Position numbers and translations under genes: made by a program. DNA of 6,622 nucleotides from Phycisphaeraceae bacterium (GTDB taxonomy: Bacteria; Planctomycetota; Phycisphaerae; Phycisphaerales; Phycisphaeraceae): the NCBI GenBank assembly GCA_016763955.1, contig JAESSU010000316.1:1-6622 (forward strand), read 5' to 3'. Shown piece by piece: positions 1 through 5,845 of the stretch. Under the pieces are notes generated by a model that saw nothing but the letters and a program-made list of their open reading frames with translations, was not told the origin of the DNA and ran no database searches. How positions within the stretch are numbered: the stretch's first letter is position 1; each line of letters begins with the position of its first letter.

Positions 1-359
1 AAAAGACGCAGCAACAAAGCAAACAATGCCCAGCTAATGAGTATCTGAATGCCAATATTGGTCCAGAGATAGGGCTTAGGATTTAAGCCATATAACTTGT
101 AATCGATGGCAAAACTGAGATTGGTTAGCGGGCGAGCGGAGGTGGCACTGTCACGCTGGCTTTTAAGTATTTCCAGTAGGGAAGTATTGTGTATGGTTTG
201 ATTTTTGACGACTGAAGGATTGTCGTCAAACATGAAGCTGCCCGTGGTGCCATTGTGAAAACAGATTAGGATTAGACCGGTTAGCAAGCCGTAAATCACA
301 AGATGGCGGACCTTGTCGACTGGACTTAAATGACTATCAGAAGCAATACTTGAGTGCAT
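1..359 (-). CDS. N-terminal fragment of a TMTC-like membrane glycosyltransferase/TPR protein (runs off the left edge)
   Basis: An open frame starts with ATG at 359 and runs uninterrupted to the window edge, giving 119 residues. A good Shine-Dalgarno (TGAGGA, 365-370) lies 5 nt upstream. Residues 19-35 form a first membrane segment. A likely extracytoplasmic loop follows with the motif FMFDDNPSVV (42-51), then ARPLTNLSFAIDY (75-87) and YGLNPKPYLWTN (90-101), and a second hydrophobic stretch at about 102-119. FDD followed by RPL-x-x-LSFA-x-x-Y and a G-L-N-P-x-x-Y segment is the typical N-terminal pattern of TMTC-type proteins. These are multi-pass GT-C-like membrane proteins, usually with C-terminal TPR repeats, thought to transfer sugar to secreted proteins. 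In many relatives the segment after the Tyr reads H-x-x-N-x-x-I-H; here it is W99, N101 and Q105. The TPR part cannot be seen. The family call is by recognition of motifs and is moderately sure; that this is a real gene is likely. Confidence 0.72.
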   Translation of the reverse strand, partial: MHSSIASDSHLSPVDKVRHLVIYGLLTGLILICFHNGTTGSFMFDDNPSVVKNQTIHNTSLLEILKSQRDSATSARPLTNLSFAIDYKLYGLNPKPYLWTNIGIQILISWALFALLLRL

Positions 360-364
360 GTTTA

Positions 365-370
365 TCCTCA
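365..370 (-). promoter_or_regulatory. Ribosome binding site of the TMTC-like gene
   Basis: TGAGGA on the minus strand, 5 nt before the ATG at 359. It fixes the start of the left-edge gene, which would otherwise be seen only as an open frame cut by the window boundary. Confidence 0.65.
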
Positions 371-505
371 GTGCGACAACATATTAAGTTCAGTACATCG
401 TGAGTTTGGTAAATTATGTGCGTATTGAATCTCGAATGAGTCAGCCAGCAAATTAGTGATGCGTGGTGCTCGAGTCATCGTAAGAAGATAGACATTGTCG
501 CTGGG

Positions 506-523
506 TAGCTAATGTTTTAGCCA
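506..523 (-). other. Small hairpin over the stop codon of the sigma-54 activator gene
   Basis: On the minus strand TGGCTAA and TTAGCTA pair over 7 bp (one G-U) around an AACA loop; the TAA stop of the upstream gene is inside the left arm. No U-tract follows, so it does not look like an intrinsic terminator. The 157 bp between 359 and 517 shows no other clear signal. Read-through from the activator gene into the TMTC-like gene is therefore possible. Confidence 0.3.
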
Positions 524-2121
524 TCAGCTTCGATGTTTAAATCTTTGACTTTTTTGTTGAGTGTGTTGCGGTTGATTCCAAGAAAGTCTGCTGCACGGGT
601 TTTAACGCCGCCAGTGTGTTCCAAGGCTTCAGTGATCAAGGCACGTTCGACTTGGTTGACAACGATTTCGTAGATATGCCCTTCGTTGGGTTCGTATTCA
701 CGGATCGCTTGTCCAGCAAGTTTTGATGCAGTTGTCTCTAAGGACCCACTGGAACCTGAACCTCGGACTTGTTGGGAGAACATGCGGATTTGCAGTGGGA
801 ATAAATTTTCTGTGAATTGATCAGTGGTCGAAAGGACCACCGCTCGTTCAATACAGTTTTCCAGTTCACGCACATTGCCCGGCCAGGGATATCGCATTAA
901 CGTATTGAGAATTTCCCGACTCATGCGACATAAATTGCGACTGTTTTCTTTGTTGAAACGATCCAGAAAAAAGTCGATGAGCCTCGGAATGTCTTCACGG
1001 CGGTTACGCAGGGGTGGGATATTAATGGCCACGACATTGAGTCGATAGTAAAGGTCTTCGCGGAAGTCACCTGCTGCAACGGCTTCTTCTAAATCCAAAT
1101 TGGTCGCAGCGATGACGCGGACATCAATTTTTACGGAGTGGTGATCGCCCACACGTTCAAACTCACGTTCCTGTAGGACACGTAGTAGTTTGACTTGAAG
1201 CTGTGGGTCCATGGTTCCGATTTCGTCCAGAAAGATACTGCCTCCATCAGCTGCTTCAAAACGGCCTGCCTTGTCTTTGATTGCGCCGGTGAAGGCTCCT
1301 TTGACATGACCGAAGAGCTCAGACTCAAGTAAAGTGGGAGACAGGGCTCCGCAGTTGACGCGGATTAGGGGCTTGTCCTTACGCGGTGAGTTGTAGTGGA
1401 TGGCCTTGGCGATCATTTCCTTGCCCACGCCTGTTTCGCCTAGGAGTAGGGCAGTTGCGCGGCTGGTTGCGACTTGGCTAACCGTGCCTAGAACTTCTTC
1501 CATTGCCGGTGATGAGCCGATGATATTATCAAAGTTATATCGTTTGCCAAGGTTGTCACGAAGGCGTTCATTTTGTTCAATGAGCTGTTGGGTTTCGACT
1601 TTGACAAGCTGATGTAAACGGATGGTTTGAGAAAATGATCCGCTAATAATGGTTAATAGCCGTGCATCTGCAGCCAGCGATATTTCATCGGTGTAGAGTT
1701 TGTCGAAAGCAATGGTGCCCACATAGCCGGTTTCGCCTTTGACTGGGACACAAATGAAGCTGATGGGGCGTGTATTATCTTCGTTGCTGAGTTCTTGCCG
1801 ACCGGTTCGGTTAAGAAAGTCGTTATCTTCGGAGATGTCTGCAATGATGCGAGGTTCACCGGTTTTCATAACCTGGCCGGTGATTCCTTCCCCCAATGCA
1901 TAACGTCCCAGTGCGATTTCTTCAGAGCTTAAGCCCACAGCAGCAATGATTCGCATTTGTTCAATGGTGTCATCCCACAAGGTCAAGGAAGCCCGCTTGA
2001 TGCCCATTTGGTCCACTAGAACGTTCATGGCGTGTTGAAAGACCTCGTTTAGCTCCAATCCTTCGCCTAAGATTGAGCTAATTTTTTCCAATATGTCTAA
2101 TTCTTGTTCAGGTCTTGTCAT
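517..2121 (-). CDS. Sigma-54-dependent transcriptional activator, GAF-AAA+-Fis (NifA-like architecture)
   Basis: A complete 534-residue cytoplasmic enhancer-binding protein that uses ATP hydrolysis to open sigma-54 RNA polymerase promoters. A GAF sensor domain spans about 8-170, with [11 protein letters not shown] (72-82) and FICVPV (122-127) typical of NifA-type GAFs. A short coiled stretch at 172-195 leads to the AAA+ domain. There one sees Walker A GETGVGKE (228-235), the sigma-54 contact loop GAFTGA (275-280), Walker B with DE at 299-300, sensor I around AATN (338-341), arginine-finger region [11 protein letters not shown] (353-363) and sensor [10 protein letters not shown] (413-420). A Gly/Ser-rich linker (about 450-480) precedes a Fis-type helix-turn-helix (about 490-530). 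There is no receiver domain, so control is probably by ligand binding to GAF or by a partner protein. The linker has no cysteines, so the oxygen-sensing Cys box of rhizobial NifA is absent. A weak AGG (2128-2130) precedes the ATG by 6 nt. No target operon can be assigned from this window. Confidence 0.96.
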   Translation of the reverse strand: MTRPEQELDILEKISSILGEGLELNEVFQHAMNVLVDQMGIKRASLTLWDDTIEQMRIIAAVGLSSEEIALGRYALGEGITGQVMKTGEPRIIADISEDNDFLNRTGRQELSNEDNTRPISFICVPVKGETGYVGTIAFDKLYTDEISLAADARLLTIISGSFSQTIRLHQLVKVETQQLIEQNERLRDNLGKRYNFDNIIGSSPAMEEVLGTVSQVATSRATALLLGETGVGKEMIAKAIHYNSPRKDKPLIRVNCGALSPTLLESELFGHVKGAFTGAIKDKAGRFEAADGGSIFLDEIGTMDPQLQVKLLRVLQEREFERVGDHHSVKIDVRVIAATNLDLEEAVAAGDFREDLYYRLNVVAINIPPLRNRREDIPRLIDFFLDRFNKENSRNLCRMSREILNTLMRYPWPGNVRELENCIERAVVLSTTDQFTENLFPLQIRMFSQQVRGSGSSGSLETTASKLAGQAIREYEPNEGHIYEIVVNQVERALITEALEHTGGVKTRAADFLGINRNTLNKKVKDLNIEADG

Positions 2122-2289
2122 AGTGTGCCTATTTTATAGACAATGAGGGAACTCGCAAGGCGGTTTCTTGAGATTGCACATGTGGATTACATGATTTATG
2201 CTTTGGGATCGGAATAATCGTTTACTACAGGACTGGAAGTGAGGATTCGATTGACTGTAAAGTATTTAGTTAAAAGAAATTGAGTTGTT

Positions 2290-2790
2290 TTGCAACGTCT
2301 AGTTGTGGCCGTGATGCTTTTTGGAGCACTCGCTGGCTGTCAATTTAAAGGTGACGGTGTGGCTGCCAATGAGCAGTCAAATCGGCAGTTGGGTGTTTCT
2401 GATGACGTTTGGTTGCCAACTCCTAATCGCATCCGGATTTACCCTTCATCTCGATTTGTCATCACTGAAAATAGGCCTGCACTAGAAGCACGCGTGGAGT
2501 TGCAAGATGTGATGGGGGATTCCATCAAGGCAGCGGGCTTTTTTCATCTTGAATTACTCGAAGATACACAGCAAAAATTGTACAGTTGGGATGTTCCGAT
2601 TAACACTCTTAAAGATCAGGAAAACTACTTTGAGTCGGTGACGCGGACATACCGATTTGTCCTTCGGCTTGACCGTGAACTTTATGCTGATGATCAGCTT
2701 ACTCTGGCTGTGAGCTTTCGGCGTCAGGATGGTATTTTATTACAGACCAAAGCTGTTCTGGGCTCCGATGGCGTACGGTTTGGGCTGTGA
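2290..2790 (+). CDS. Predicted lipoprotein of unknown function, 166 residues
   Basis: The start is taken as TTG at 2290, because an in-frame TGA lies at 2281-2283 and the later ATG (2314) would leave too short a signal peptide. From TTG the N-terminus is MQR, then a hydrophobic core, then lipobox L-A-G-C with the lipidated cysteine at residue 17. This predicts a membrane-anchored lipoprotein with about 150 mature residues. The mature part contains PNRIRIYPSSRFV (45-57), an alternating beta-like segment ending near 78, then K-A-A-G-F-F-H-L-E-L (80-89), V-T-R-T-Y-R-F (117-123) and a C-terminal strand-rich region. This looks like a single beta-sandwich domain, but I do not recognise a named family; similar small lipoproteins may occur in planctomycetes. 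The Shine-Dalgarno is poor (GAG at 2282-2284). The gene is divergent from the sigma-54 activator with 168 bp between them. TTGACT at 2251-2256 could be a -35 box, but no matching -10 was found. Confidence 0.8.
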   Translation: MQRLVVAVMLFGALAGCQFKGDGVAANEQSNRQLGVSDDVWLPTPNRIRIYPSSRFVITENRPALEARVELQDVMGDSIKAAGFFHLELLEDTQQKLYSWDVPINTLKDQENYFESVTRTYRFVLRLDRELYADDQLTLAVSFRRQDGILLQTKAVLGSDGVRFGL

Positions 2791-2858
2791 TAAAAACATT
2801 TGATTTGATCTGATTGAACTTTGCTTGATTAGAGCATTTTGCGTAATTACTTTCCATT

Positions 2859-3050
2859 TTGAAACATTCACTCCCGCGAGAATCCTTCAGCTTCCCACGG
2901 CTTTCTCTAAAAAAGCAGCAGGAAGTGACGCAGTCAATTCCTGTGGGGGTGGCAGATAATGATACAAAATGCTCTAAGGTCTTCGAAAAATTAAAAACAC
3001 TATTGATCGCAGAGTGGCAAAGATCGCAAAGCCCCCAACAGGCTAAATAA
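2859..3050 (+). CDS. Doubtful small ORF, 63 codons
   Basis: An open frame from TTG (2859) to TAA (3048-3050) encodes a Lys/Ser/Gln-rich 63-residue peptide without membrane segment, signal peptide or recognised motif. The middle has a short hydrophobic helix-like run, VFEKLKTLLIAEW (41-53). There is no Shine-Dalgarno before the TTG and no better in-frame start. In its favour, it is not a shadow of another gene, it lies 68 bp downstream of the lipoprotein on the same strand, and it ends about 35 nt before a hairpin that could also stop plus-strand transcripts. It may equally be non-coding 3' sequence of the lipoprotein transcript. Confidence 0.22.
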   Translation: MKHSLPRESFSFPRLSLKKQQEVTQSIPVGVADNDTKCSKVFEKLKTLLIAEWQRSQSPQQAK

Positions 3051-3081
3051 GTAACAGGACAAGTTCATTGATGAAGAGTAT

Positions 3082-3114
3082 AAAAAAAACCACAGTCAAT
3101 TGACCGCGGTTTTT
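3082..3114 (-). terminator. Intrinsic terminator of the tpiA-secG-yicC unit (possibly bidirectional)
   Basis: Arms 3085-3099 and 3100-3114 form an inverted repeat centred on GTCAA/TTGAC with AAAACC/GGTTTT at the base. Read on minus, all arm positions pair, two of them as G-U, and the hairpin runs into eight U (3089 to 3082). Read on plus, the same two positions become A-C mismatches and the U-run is five (3110-3114). The structure is therefore best suited to end the minus-strand yicC transcript, about 63 nt after its stop, and may stop plus-strand transcription less efficiently. Confidence 0.85.
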
Positions 3115-3176
3115 CATTGATTTGTTTTTCGATTACCCGCTATTTCCCTTACTCAAGGGCAAACTTCCGGGGGGGG

Positions 3177-4073
3177 TTATTCGACGTTTTGGACTTGTTC
3201 TTTGATGCGGTCGATTGAGCCTTTGATTTCGACGATGTGGCGGGCGATGGTGACATCGTTGGATTTGCTAGCAATGGTGTTGGCTTCGCGGAGCATTTCC
3301 TGAGTCAAAAAGTCCAGTGTTCGGCCTGAGGGGTCGCCTAGTGCATTGGTCAGAATTTCTTCAAACTGTTGCATGTGACCTGTGAGTCGAGAAACTTCTT
3401 CGGAGATATCGCAGCGTTCTGCATAGATCGCAATTTCACGGATCAGCTCCGGCTGGGCAATTTCCAGTTGAGCTTTGGCAAGTAAATCAGCGATACGATT
3501 ACGCAGTCGCAGGTGGTATTCATCGACGACTAGCGGAGCACGCTTGGCAACCTCTGCTAAGCGGGTGGTAATCACTTCACGGTGAATTAGCAGATCCAAG
3601 GCAAGTGTTTTGCCTTCGGTTTGACGCATTTTTAGCAGGCCATCGCAAGCCTGATCCACTAAAGGTTTGACCGCTGCGCGGGCTTGGGTTGCAACCTGCT
3701 CAATATCATCGGTTTGCACTAGCACGCCTGGGAGTCCTAGTAGGGCAGTGAGATCAATATTAGCCGTTTGTGAATTGCCTACCTGATCCCGTAGTTTTTG
3801 CAGATGCTTGAGGTAGTCTTCAAGTGCGGTGTCGTTGATTTGATAAGGGGAAACATTGTCCGCTAAGCGAAACTTAACGGTCATTGTGATCGACCCGCGA
3901 TGCACACGAGCCCGAAGCTGGCTTTCGAGATTCGCTTCTAAACTAGCTAACTCATCAGGTAAGCGGATCGTGCTTTTGAAATAGCGGTTGTTGACACTGC
4001 GAATTTCAACCGCGTAATGCACACCATCCACCTGATCGGCAGCCTGTCCAAATCCAGTCATGGATCGGATCAT
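3177..4073 (-). CDS. yicC: YicC/YloC family endoribonuclease
   Basis: A complete 298-residue member of the YicC/YloC family, close to the usual length (about 290). The N-terminus MIRSMTGFG (1-9) and EIRSVNNRY (23-31) are the family signature, followed by a conserved HRG (58-60). The C-terminal domain (DUF1732) shows DISEEVSRL (222-230), then the GRTLDFLTQEM (250-260) and REANTIASKS (262-271) blocks, and ends in KEQVQNVE. Work on the Escherichia coli protein established the family as single-strand-preferring endoribonucleases acting in RNA turnover. The same activity here is inferred from homology. The ATG overlaps the secG stop as ATGA, and a strong GGAGG (4078-4082) inside the secG 3' end lies 4 nt before it, so translation is probably coupled. 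In many bacteria gmk follows yicC; here a terminator follows instead. A run of eight C directly follows the TAA. Confidence 0.97.
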   Translation of the reverse strand: MIRSMTGFGQAADQVDGVHYAVEIRSVNNRYFKSTIRLPDELASLEANLESQLRARVHRGSITMTVKFRLADNVSPYQINDTALEDYLKHLQKLRDQVGNSQTANIDLTALLGLPGVLVQTDDIEQVATQARAAVKPLVDQACDGLLKMRQTEGKTLALDLLIHREVITTRLAEVAKRAPLVVDEYHLRLRNRIADLLAKAQLEIAQPELIREIAIYAERCDISEEVSRLTGHMQQFEEILTNALGDPSGRTLDFLTQEMLREANTIASKSNDVTIARHIVEIKGSIDRIKEQVQNVE

Positions 4074-4549
4074 TTTGCCTCCGAGCCCGCGGGTGTGGCG
4101 ATTTCATTGACTTGGGTGACCGCTTCTGTGGTGACTTTAACTGCATTAGTTGCTGCATCATTAACGGCATCGGCTGCTGTGTCCGCTGCTTCTTGAACGG
4201 CATCAGTTGCTTGCGGGACATTTTCACCTGCGGTTGGTGCATCTGCGGCTTGGTCTGGGTTTCCTTCAGCGTCAACCGGGAGGTTGTAGACAGGCACGTT
4301 AGTTGCGTTCAAAGCAGCTTGCGTGGTCCAAGTGAGTCCCATGGCTAACAAGAGGAAGAAAACAAAAAGCGTCACCGTAACCCACGTCAGTGCATCACCG
4401 GCTTTAGCGCCAAACATCGCTTGATCGTTTCCACCACCTGCTCCGCCGAAGGCTCCGGCTAGGCCGCCACCTTTGGGACGCTGGATGAGAATAAGGAGGA
4501 CCAGTAGGACACAAACAAATACAAACGCAATGGACAGGGCGATTACCAT
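4070..4549 (-). CDS. secG: Preprotein translocase subunit SecG with long Ala-rich tail
   Basis: SecG is the small accessory subunit of the SecYEG protein-export channel in the cytoplasmic membrane. I choose ATG at 4549, giving 159 residues. GGAG (4559-4562) sits 9 nt upstream, and this start places the conserved Gln of LILIQRPKGGG at residue 23, matching Escherichia coli SecG. A TTG at 4564 would add five residues, but its AGG lies inside a hairpin. Features are TM1 (about 2-22), the Gly-rich cytoplasmic loop with RPKGGGLAGAFGG (24-36) and MFGAKAGD (45-52), and TM2 (about 53-73). SecG proteins usually end soon after TM2. Here a hydrophilic tail of about 85 residues follows, rich in Ala, Asp, Glu, Asn and Thr, with an 11-residue repeat at about 115-147. 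The stop overlaps yicC; tpiA lies upstream. A tpiA-secG pair is also common in other phyla, for example alphaproteobacteria. Confidence 0.93.
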   Translation of the reverse strand: MVIALSIAFVFVCVLLVLLILIQRPKGGGLAGAFGGAGGGNDQAMFGAKAGDALTWVTVTLFVFFLLLAMGLTWTTQAALNATNVPVYNLPVDAEGNPDQAADAPTAGENVPQATDAVQEAADTAADAVNDAATNAVKVTTEAVTQVNEIATPAGSEAK

Positions 4550-4558
4550 TAGTATCAA

Positions 4559-4562
4559 CTCC
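4559..4562 (-). promoter_or_regulatory. Ribosome binding site deciding the secG start
   Basis: GGAG on the minus strand, 9 nt before the ATG at 4549. It lies just downstream of the hairpin at 4566-4579 and stays unpaired in that fold, which favours the ATG over the TTG at 4564. Confidence 0.6.
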
Positions 4563-4565
4563 AAT

Positions 4566-4579
4566 GCAGCCTAAGCTGC
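4566..4579 (-). other. Short leader hairpin before secG
   Basis: On the minus strand GCAGC and GCTGC pair over 5 bp around a TTAG tetraloop. The hairpin contains the only AGG that could serve the alternative TTG start. No U-tract follows, so it is not a terminator between tpiA and secG. It could modestly set secG translation or be chance; 5 bp is short. Confidence 0.35.
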
Positions 4580-4631
4580 TGGGAAATCCGGTCATTCACA
4601 ATAGAAGACCCGATGGGGTAAGAGACAATTA

Positions 4632-5399
4632 TTATTTACTGACAGCTGCTTCACAGATGGCTGTGAAGTCGCTGGACTTTAAGGCTGCGCCACCGATAAG
4701 GCCTCCATCAATATCGTCTTGGCCAACGAGGTCTGACGCATTGCCAGGCTTCATCGAACCACCGTATTGAATGCGGACCGTTGAGGCGACTTCTTGCCCG
4801 TAAGCAAAGATCAAGAAGTTTCGGATCGCTGCATGTGCCTTTTGAGCATCTTGGGGCGTGGCAGTCTTGCCGGTGCCGATGGCCCATACCGGTTCGTAGG
4901 CGATGGTGATCTTGCTCATTTGCTCGGCTGTGACACCTGCAAGACCCAGTGCCATTTGACCGTAGTTGACGAAATTGGTTTGGCCGGCTTCGCGTTGTTC
5001 TAGTTTTTCACCGATGCAGAGAATCACTTCCATACCCGCGTCAAGTGCTGCCAATGTTTTTTGGTTACATGTACTGTTGGATTCCCCGAGCACGTGACGA
5101 CGTTCGGAGTGGCCCACGAGTACGACGGATACGCCCACATCTTTGAGCATGCTCAGTGAGACTTCGCCGGTGTAGGCACCATTTTCAGTGGTGTAAAAAT
5201 CCTGAGCGCCGAGCTTCACAGCCGAATCTTTGAGGATTGCACCCACGGAAGCTAAGTATGTGAAGGCGGGAAAAACTGCGATGTCCACTTTTTCGTTTGA
5301 GGGAAGTGAATCCACGAGTTGCTTAGCCAAGAGGGCTGCTTCGTCGCCGTGGAGATTCATTTTCCAGTTGCCGCCTACAAAGGGTTTGCGGTTTGTCAT
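4632..5399 (-). CDS. tpiA: Triosephosphate isomerase
   Basis: Interconverts dihydroxyacetone phosphate and glyceraldehyde 3-phosphate in glycolysis and gluconeogenesis, as a cytoplasmic TIM-barrel dimer. The 255-residue length is normal. All catalytic residues are visible: Asn11 and Lys13 in GGNWKMN (9-15), His97 in VGHSERR (95-101) and the base Glu169 in AYEPVWAIGTGKTA (167-180), whose second half is the flexible phosphate-gripping loop 6. The subunit-contact loop GAYTGEVS (74-81) and phosphate-binding YGGS (212-215) and GGLIGGAAL (232-240) are present; the last has Ala where Ser is more usual, a mild change. ATG at 5399 is preceded by AAAGGA (5409-5414) at 9 nt. A plausible sigma-70-type promoter lies just upstream. 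It is the first gene of a unit with secG (about 82 nt downstream) and yicC. Nothing suggests truncation or loss of activity. Confidence 0.98.
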   Translation of the reverse strand: MTNRKPFVGGNWKMNLHGDEAALLAKQLVDSLPSNEKVDIAVFPAFTYLASVGAILKDSAVKLGAQDFYTTENGAYTGEVSLSMLKDVGVSVVLVGHSERRHVLGESNSTCNQKTLAALDAGMEVILCIGEKLEQREAGQTNFVNYGQMALGLAGVTAEQMSKITIAYEPVWAIGTGKTATPQDAQKAHAAIRNFLIFAYGQEVASTVRIQYGGSMKPGNASDLVGQDDIDGGLIGGAALKSSDFTAICEAAVSK

Positions 5400-5437
5400 T
5401 GATTAAGATCCTTTCGATACAATCTTGCGAGTCATAT

Positions 5438-5467
5438 AGTATAGCCGAACGTCATCCAAACCGACAA
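5438..5467 (-). promoter_or_regulatory. Candidate sigma-70-type promoter of the tpiA-secG-yicC unit
   Basis: On the minus strand TTGTCG (5462-5467; 4 of 6 matches to TTGACA) and TATACT (5438-5443; 5 of 6 matches to TATAAT) are separated by 18 bp. Transcription would begin near 5431, giving a leader of about 30 nt that contains the AAAGGA site of tpiA. Assignment is by consensus only. Confidence 0.5.
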
Positions 5468-5653
5468 TTCGCCAGTTTGAGGTCCGTGGGTTTAAAAGCC
5501 CAGAAAGAAGATTGTAGGGATTTATTTGCTTTTTGCAGGTGCGTTGCGTGAAAATCGGTAAAAAAGTCGTCTAAGCAGCGTCTTTTAAGAGCATTTTTAG
5601 AATGAACTGCGATTTTTTCAGGATATGGCTACGTCATTTTCGACGGCTATTTT

Positions 5654-5685
5654 TTGCCCCTATCCATTGGGTACGGGCAATTTTT
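5654..5685 (+). terminator. Plus-oriented intrinsic-terminator-like hairpin
   Basis: TTGCCC (5654-5659) pairs with GGGCAA (5675-5680). After one C-C mismatch a further 5 bp follow, including a U-G pair, around a 3-nt loop at 5666-5668. Five T (5681-5685) follow directly on plus. On minus the hairpin is followed by A residues, and the U-G pair becomes A-C, so the element is polarised to plus. No plus-strand gene upstream explains it. Confidence 0.55.
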
Positions 5686-5712
5686 GAGTGGTTTAGCTGC
5701 AATAAAACACTC
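5686..5712. repeat. Inverted repeat (hairpin) beside the plus-oriented terminator
   Basis: GAGTG (5686-5690) pairs with CACTC (5708-5712); after one mismatch, TTTA (5692-5695) pairs with TAAA (5703-5706), leaving a 7-nt loop. It adjoins the T-run of the preceding terminator-like hairpin. The strand of any RNA form is not decided by the pairs. Confidence 0.4.
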
Positions 5713-5768
5713 GTGAACCGTCAACGATTAATCGATAGATTAAAAATGCTGCGGGGGAACTTCCGGGG

Positions 5769-5806
5769 AAGCCGCGGGAATCTGCTTGCGCAGCTTCCGG
5801 CGGCTT
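5769..5806 (-). terminator. Strong GC-rich hairpin downstream of hemC
   Basis: Arms of 12 positions with one mismatch (5769-5780 with 5795-5806) are topped by a 1x1 mismatch and a further 4 bp (CTGC/GCAG). Read on minus, the loop is GCAA, a stable GNRA tetraloop, and the hairpin begins 39 nt after the hemC stop. No U-run follows on minus, so it may be a U-poor terminator or a 3'-end stabiliser of hemC mRNA. On plus the loop is TTGC and a T-rich stretch (TTTATTGTT, 5805-5813) follows, so a plus-strand terminator role is also possible. Confidence 0.45.
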
Positions 5807-5845
5807 TATTGTTGCGAGACCCTTAATGAATCACTGAGGGGACAA

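Larger units (their letters stand above)
5400..5845. other. 446 bp intergenic region between hemC and tpiA, rich in hairpins
   Basis: No convincing protein gene was found. The only longer frame (5602-5826, plus) has no Shine-Dalgarno, a strange Arg/Phe/Leu-rich product and contains several of the hairpins. From left to right the stretch holds the tpiA leader and promoter (5400-5467), a small hairpin at 5487-5502 that pairs better on plus, a complementary pair TGAAAATCG (5549-5557) and CGATTTTTTCA (5610-5620), a plus-oriented terminator-like hairpin (5654-5685), a 27-nt hairpin at 5686-5712, a 6-bp stem with tetraloop at 5728-5743, and a strong GC-rich hairpin at 5769-5806. Such density suggests a structured RNA. 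No motif of tmRNA, RNase P RNA, SRP RNA or a known riboswitch was recognised. Confidence 0.45.

Noticed and set aside
425..460. TGGCTGACTCATTCGA on minus as a sigma-54 promoter of the TMTC-like gene
   Set aside because: The -24 GG is present, but the required -12 GC reads CG, so the essential element is missing.
2131..2158. TTGCGA and TAAAAT with 16 bp spacing on minus as promoter of the sigma-54 activator
   Set aside because: Transcription would start only a few bases from the ATG and exclude the AGG, so I did not list it; a leaderless transcript remains a remote possibility.
3146..3159. CCCTT-ACTC-AAGGG hairpin between yicC and its terminator
   Set aside because: A 5-bp stem without a U-run; the stronger hairpin at 3085-3114 accounts for termination.
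4006..4275. 89-codon minus-strand frame rich in Gln, Met and Lys, plus opposite-strand frames in 4112-4348 and 4404-4595
   Set aside because: They overlap secG and yicC in other frames; their compositions are by-products of the Ala-rich secG tail and of the SecG membrane codons.
3163..5768. Exact 11-base repeat AACTTCCGGGG downstream of both yicC (about 3162-3172) and hemC (about 5758-5768)
   Set aside because: Several exact 11-mers are expected by chance in a window of this size, and the flanks do not extend the match.
5769..5806. SRP (4.5S) RNA apical hairpin, suggested by CCGGAAGC on minus
   Set aside because: The characteristic asymmetric GGAAG/AGCA internal loops are absent; the element is a plain hairpin with a GCAA loop.
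5602..5826. 74-codon plus-strand ORF in the hemC-tpiA spacer
   Set aside because: It has no Shine-Dalgarno before the ATG, the product is Arg/Phe/Leu-rich without recognisable domain, and the frame runs through four hairpins including a terminator-like one. The structures explain the sequence better.
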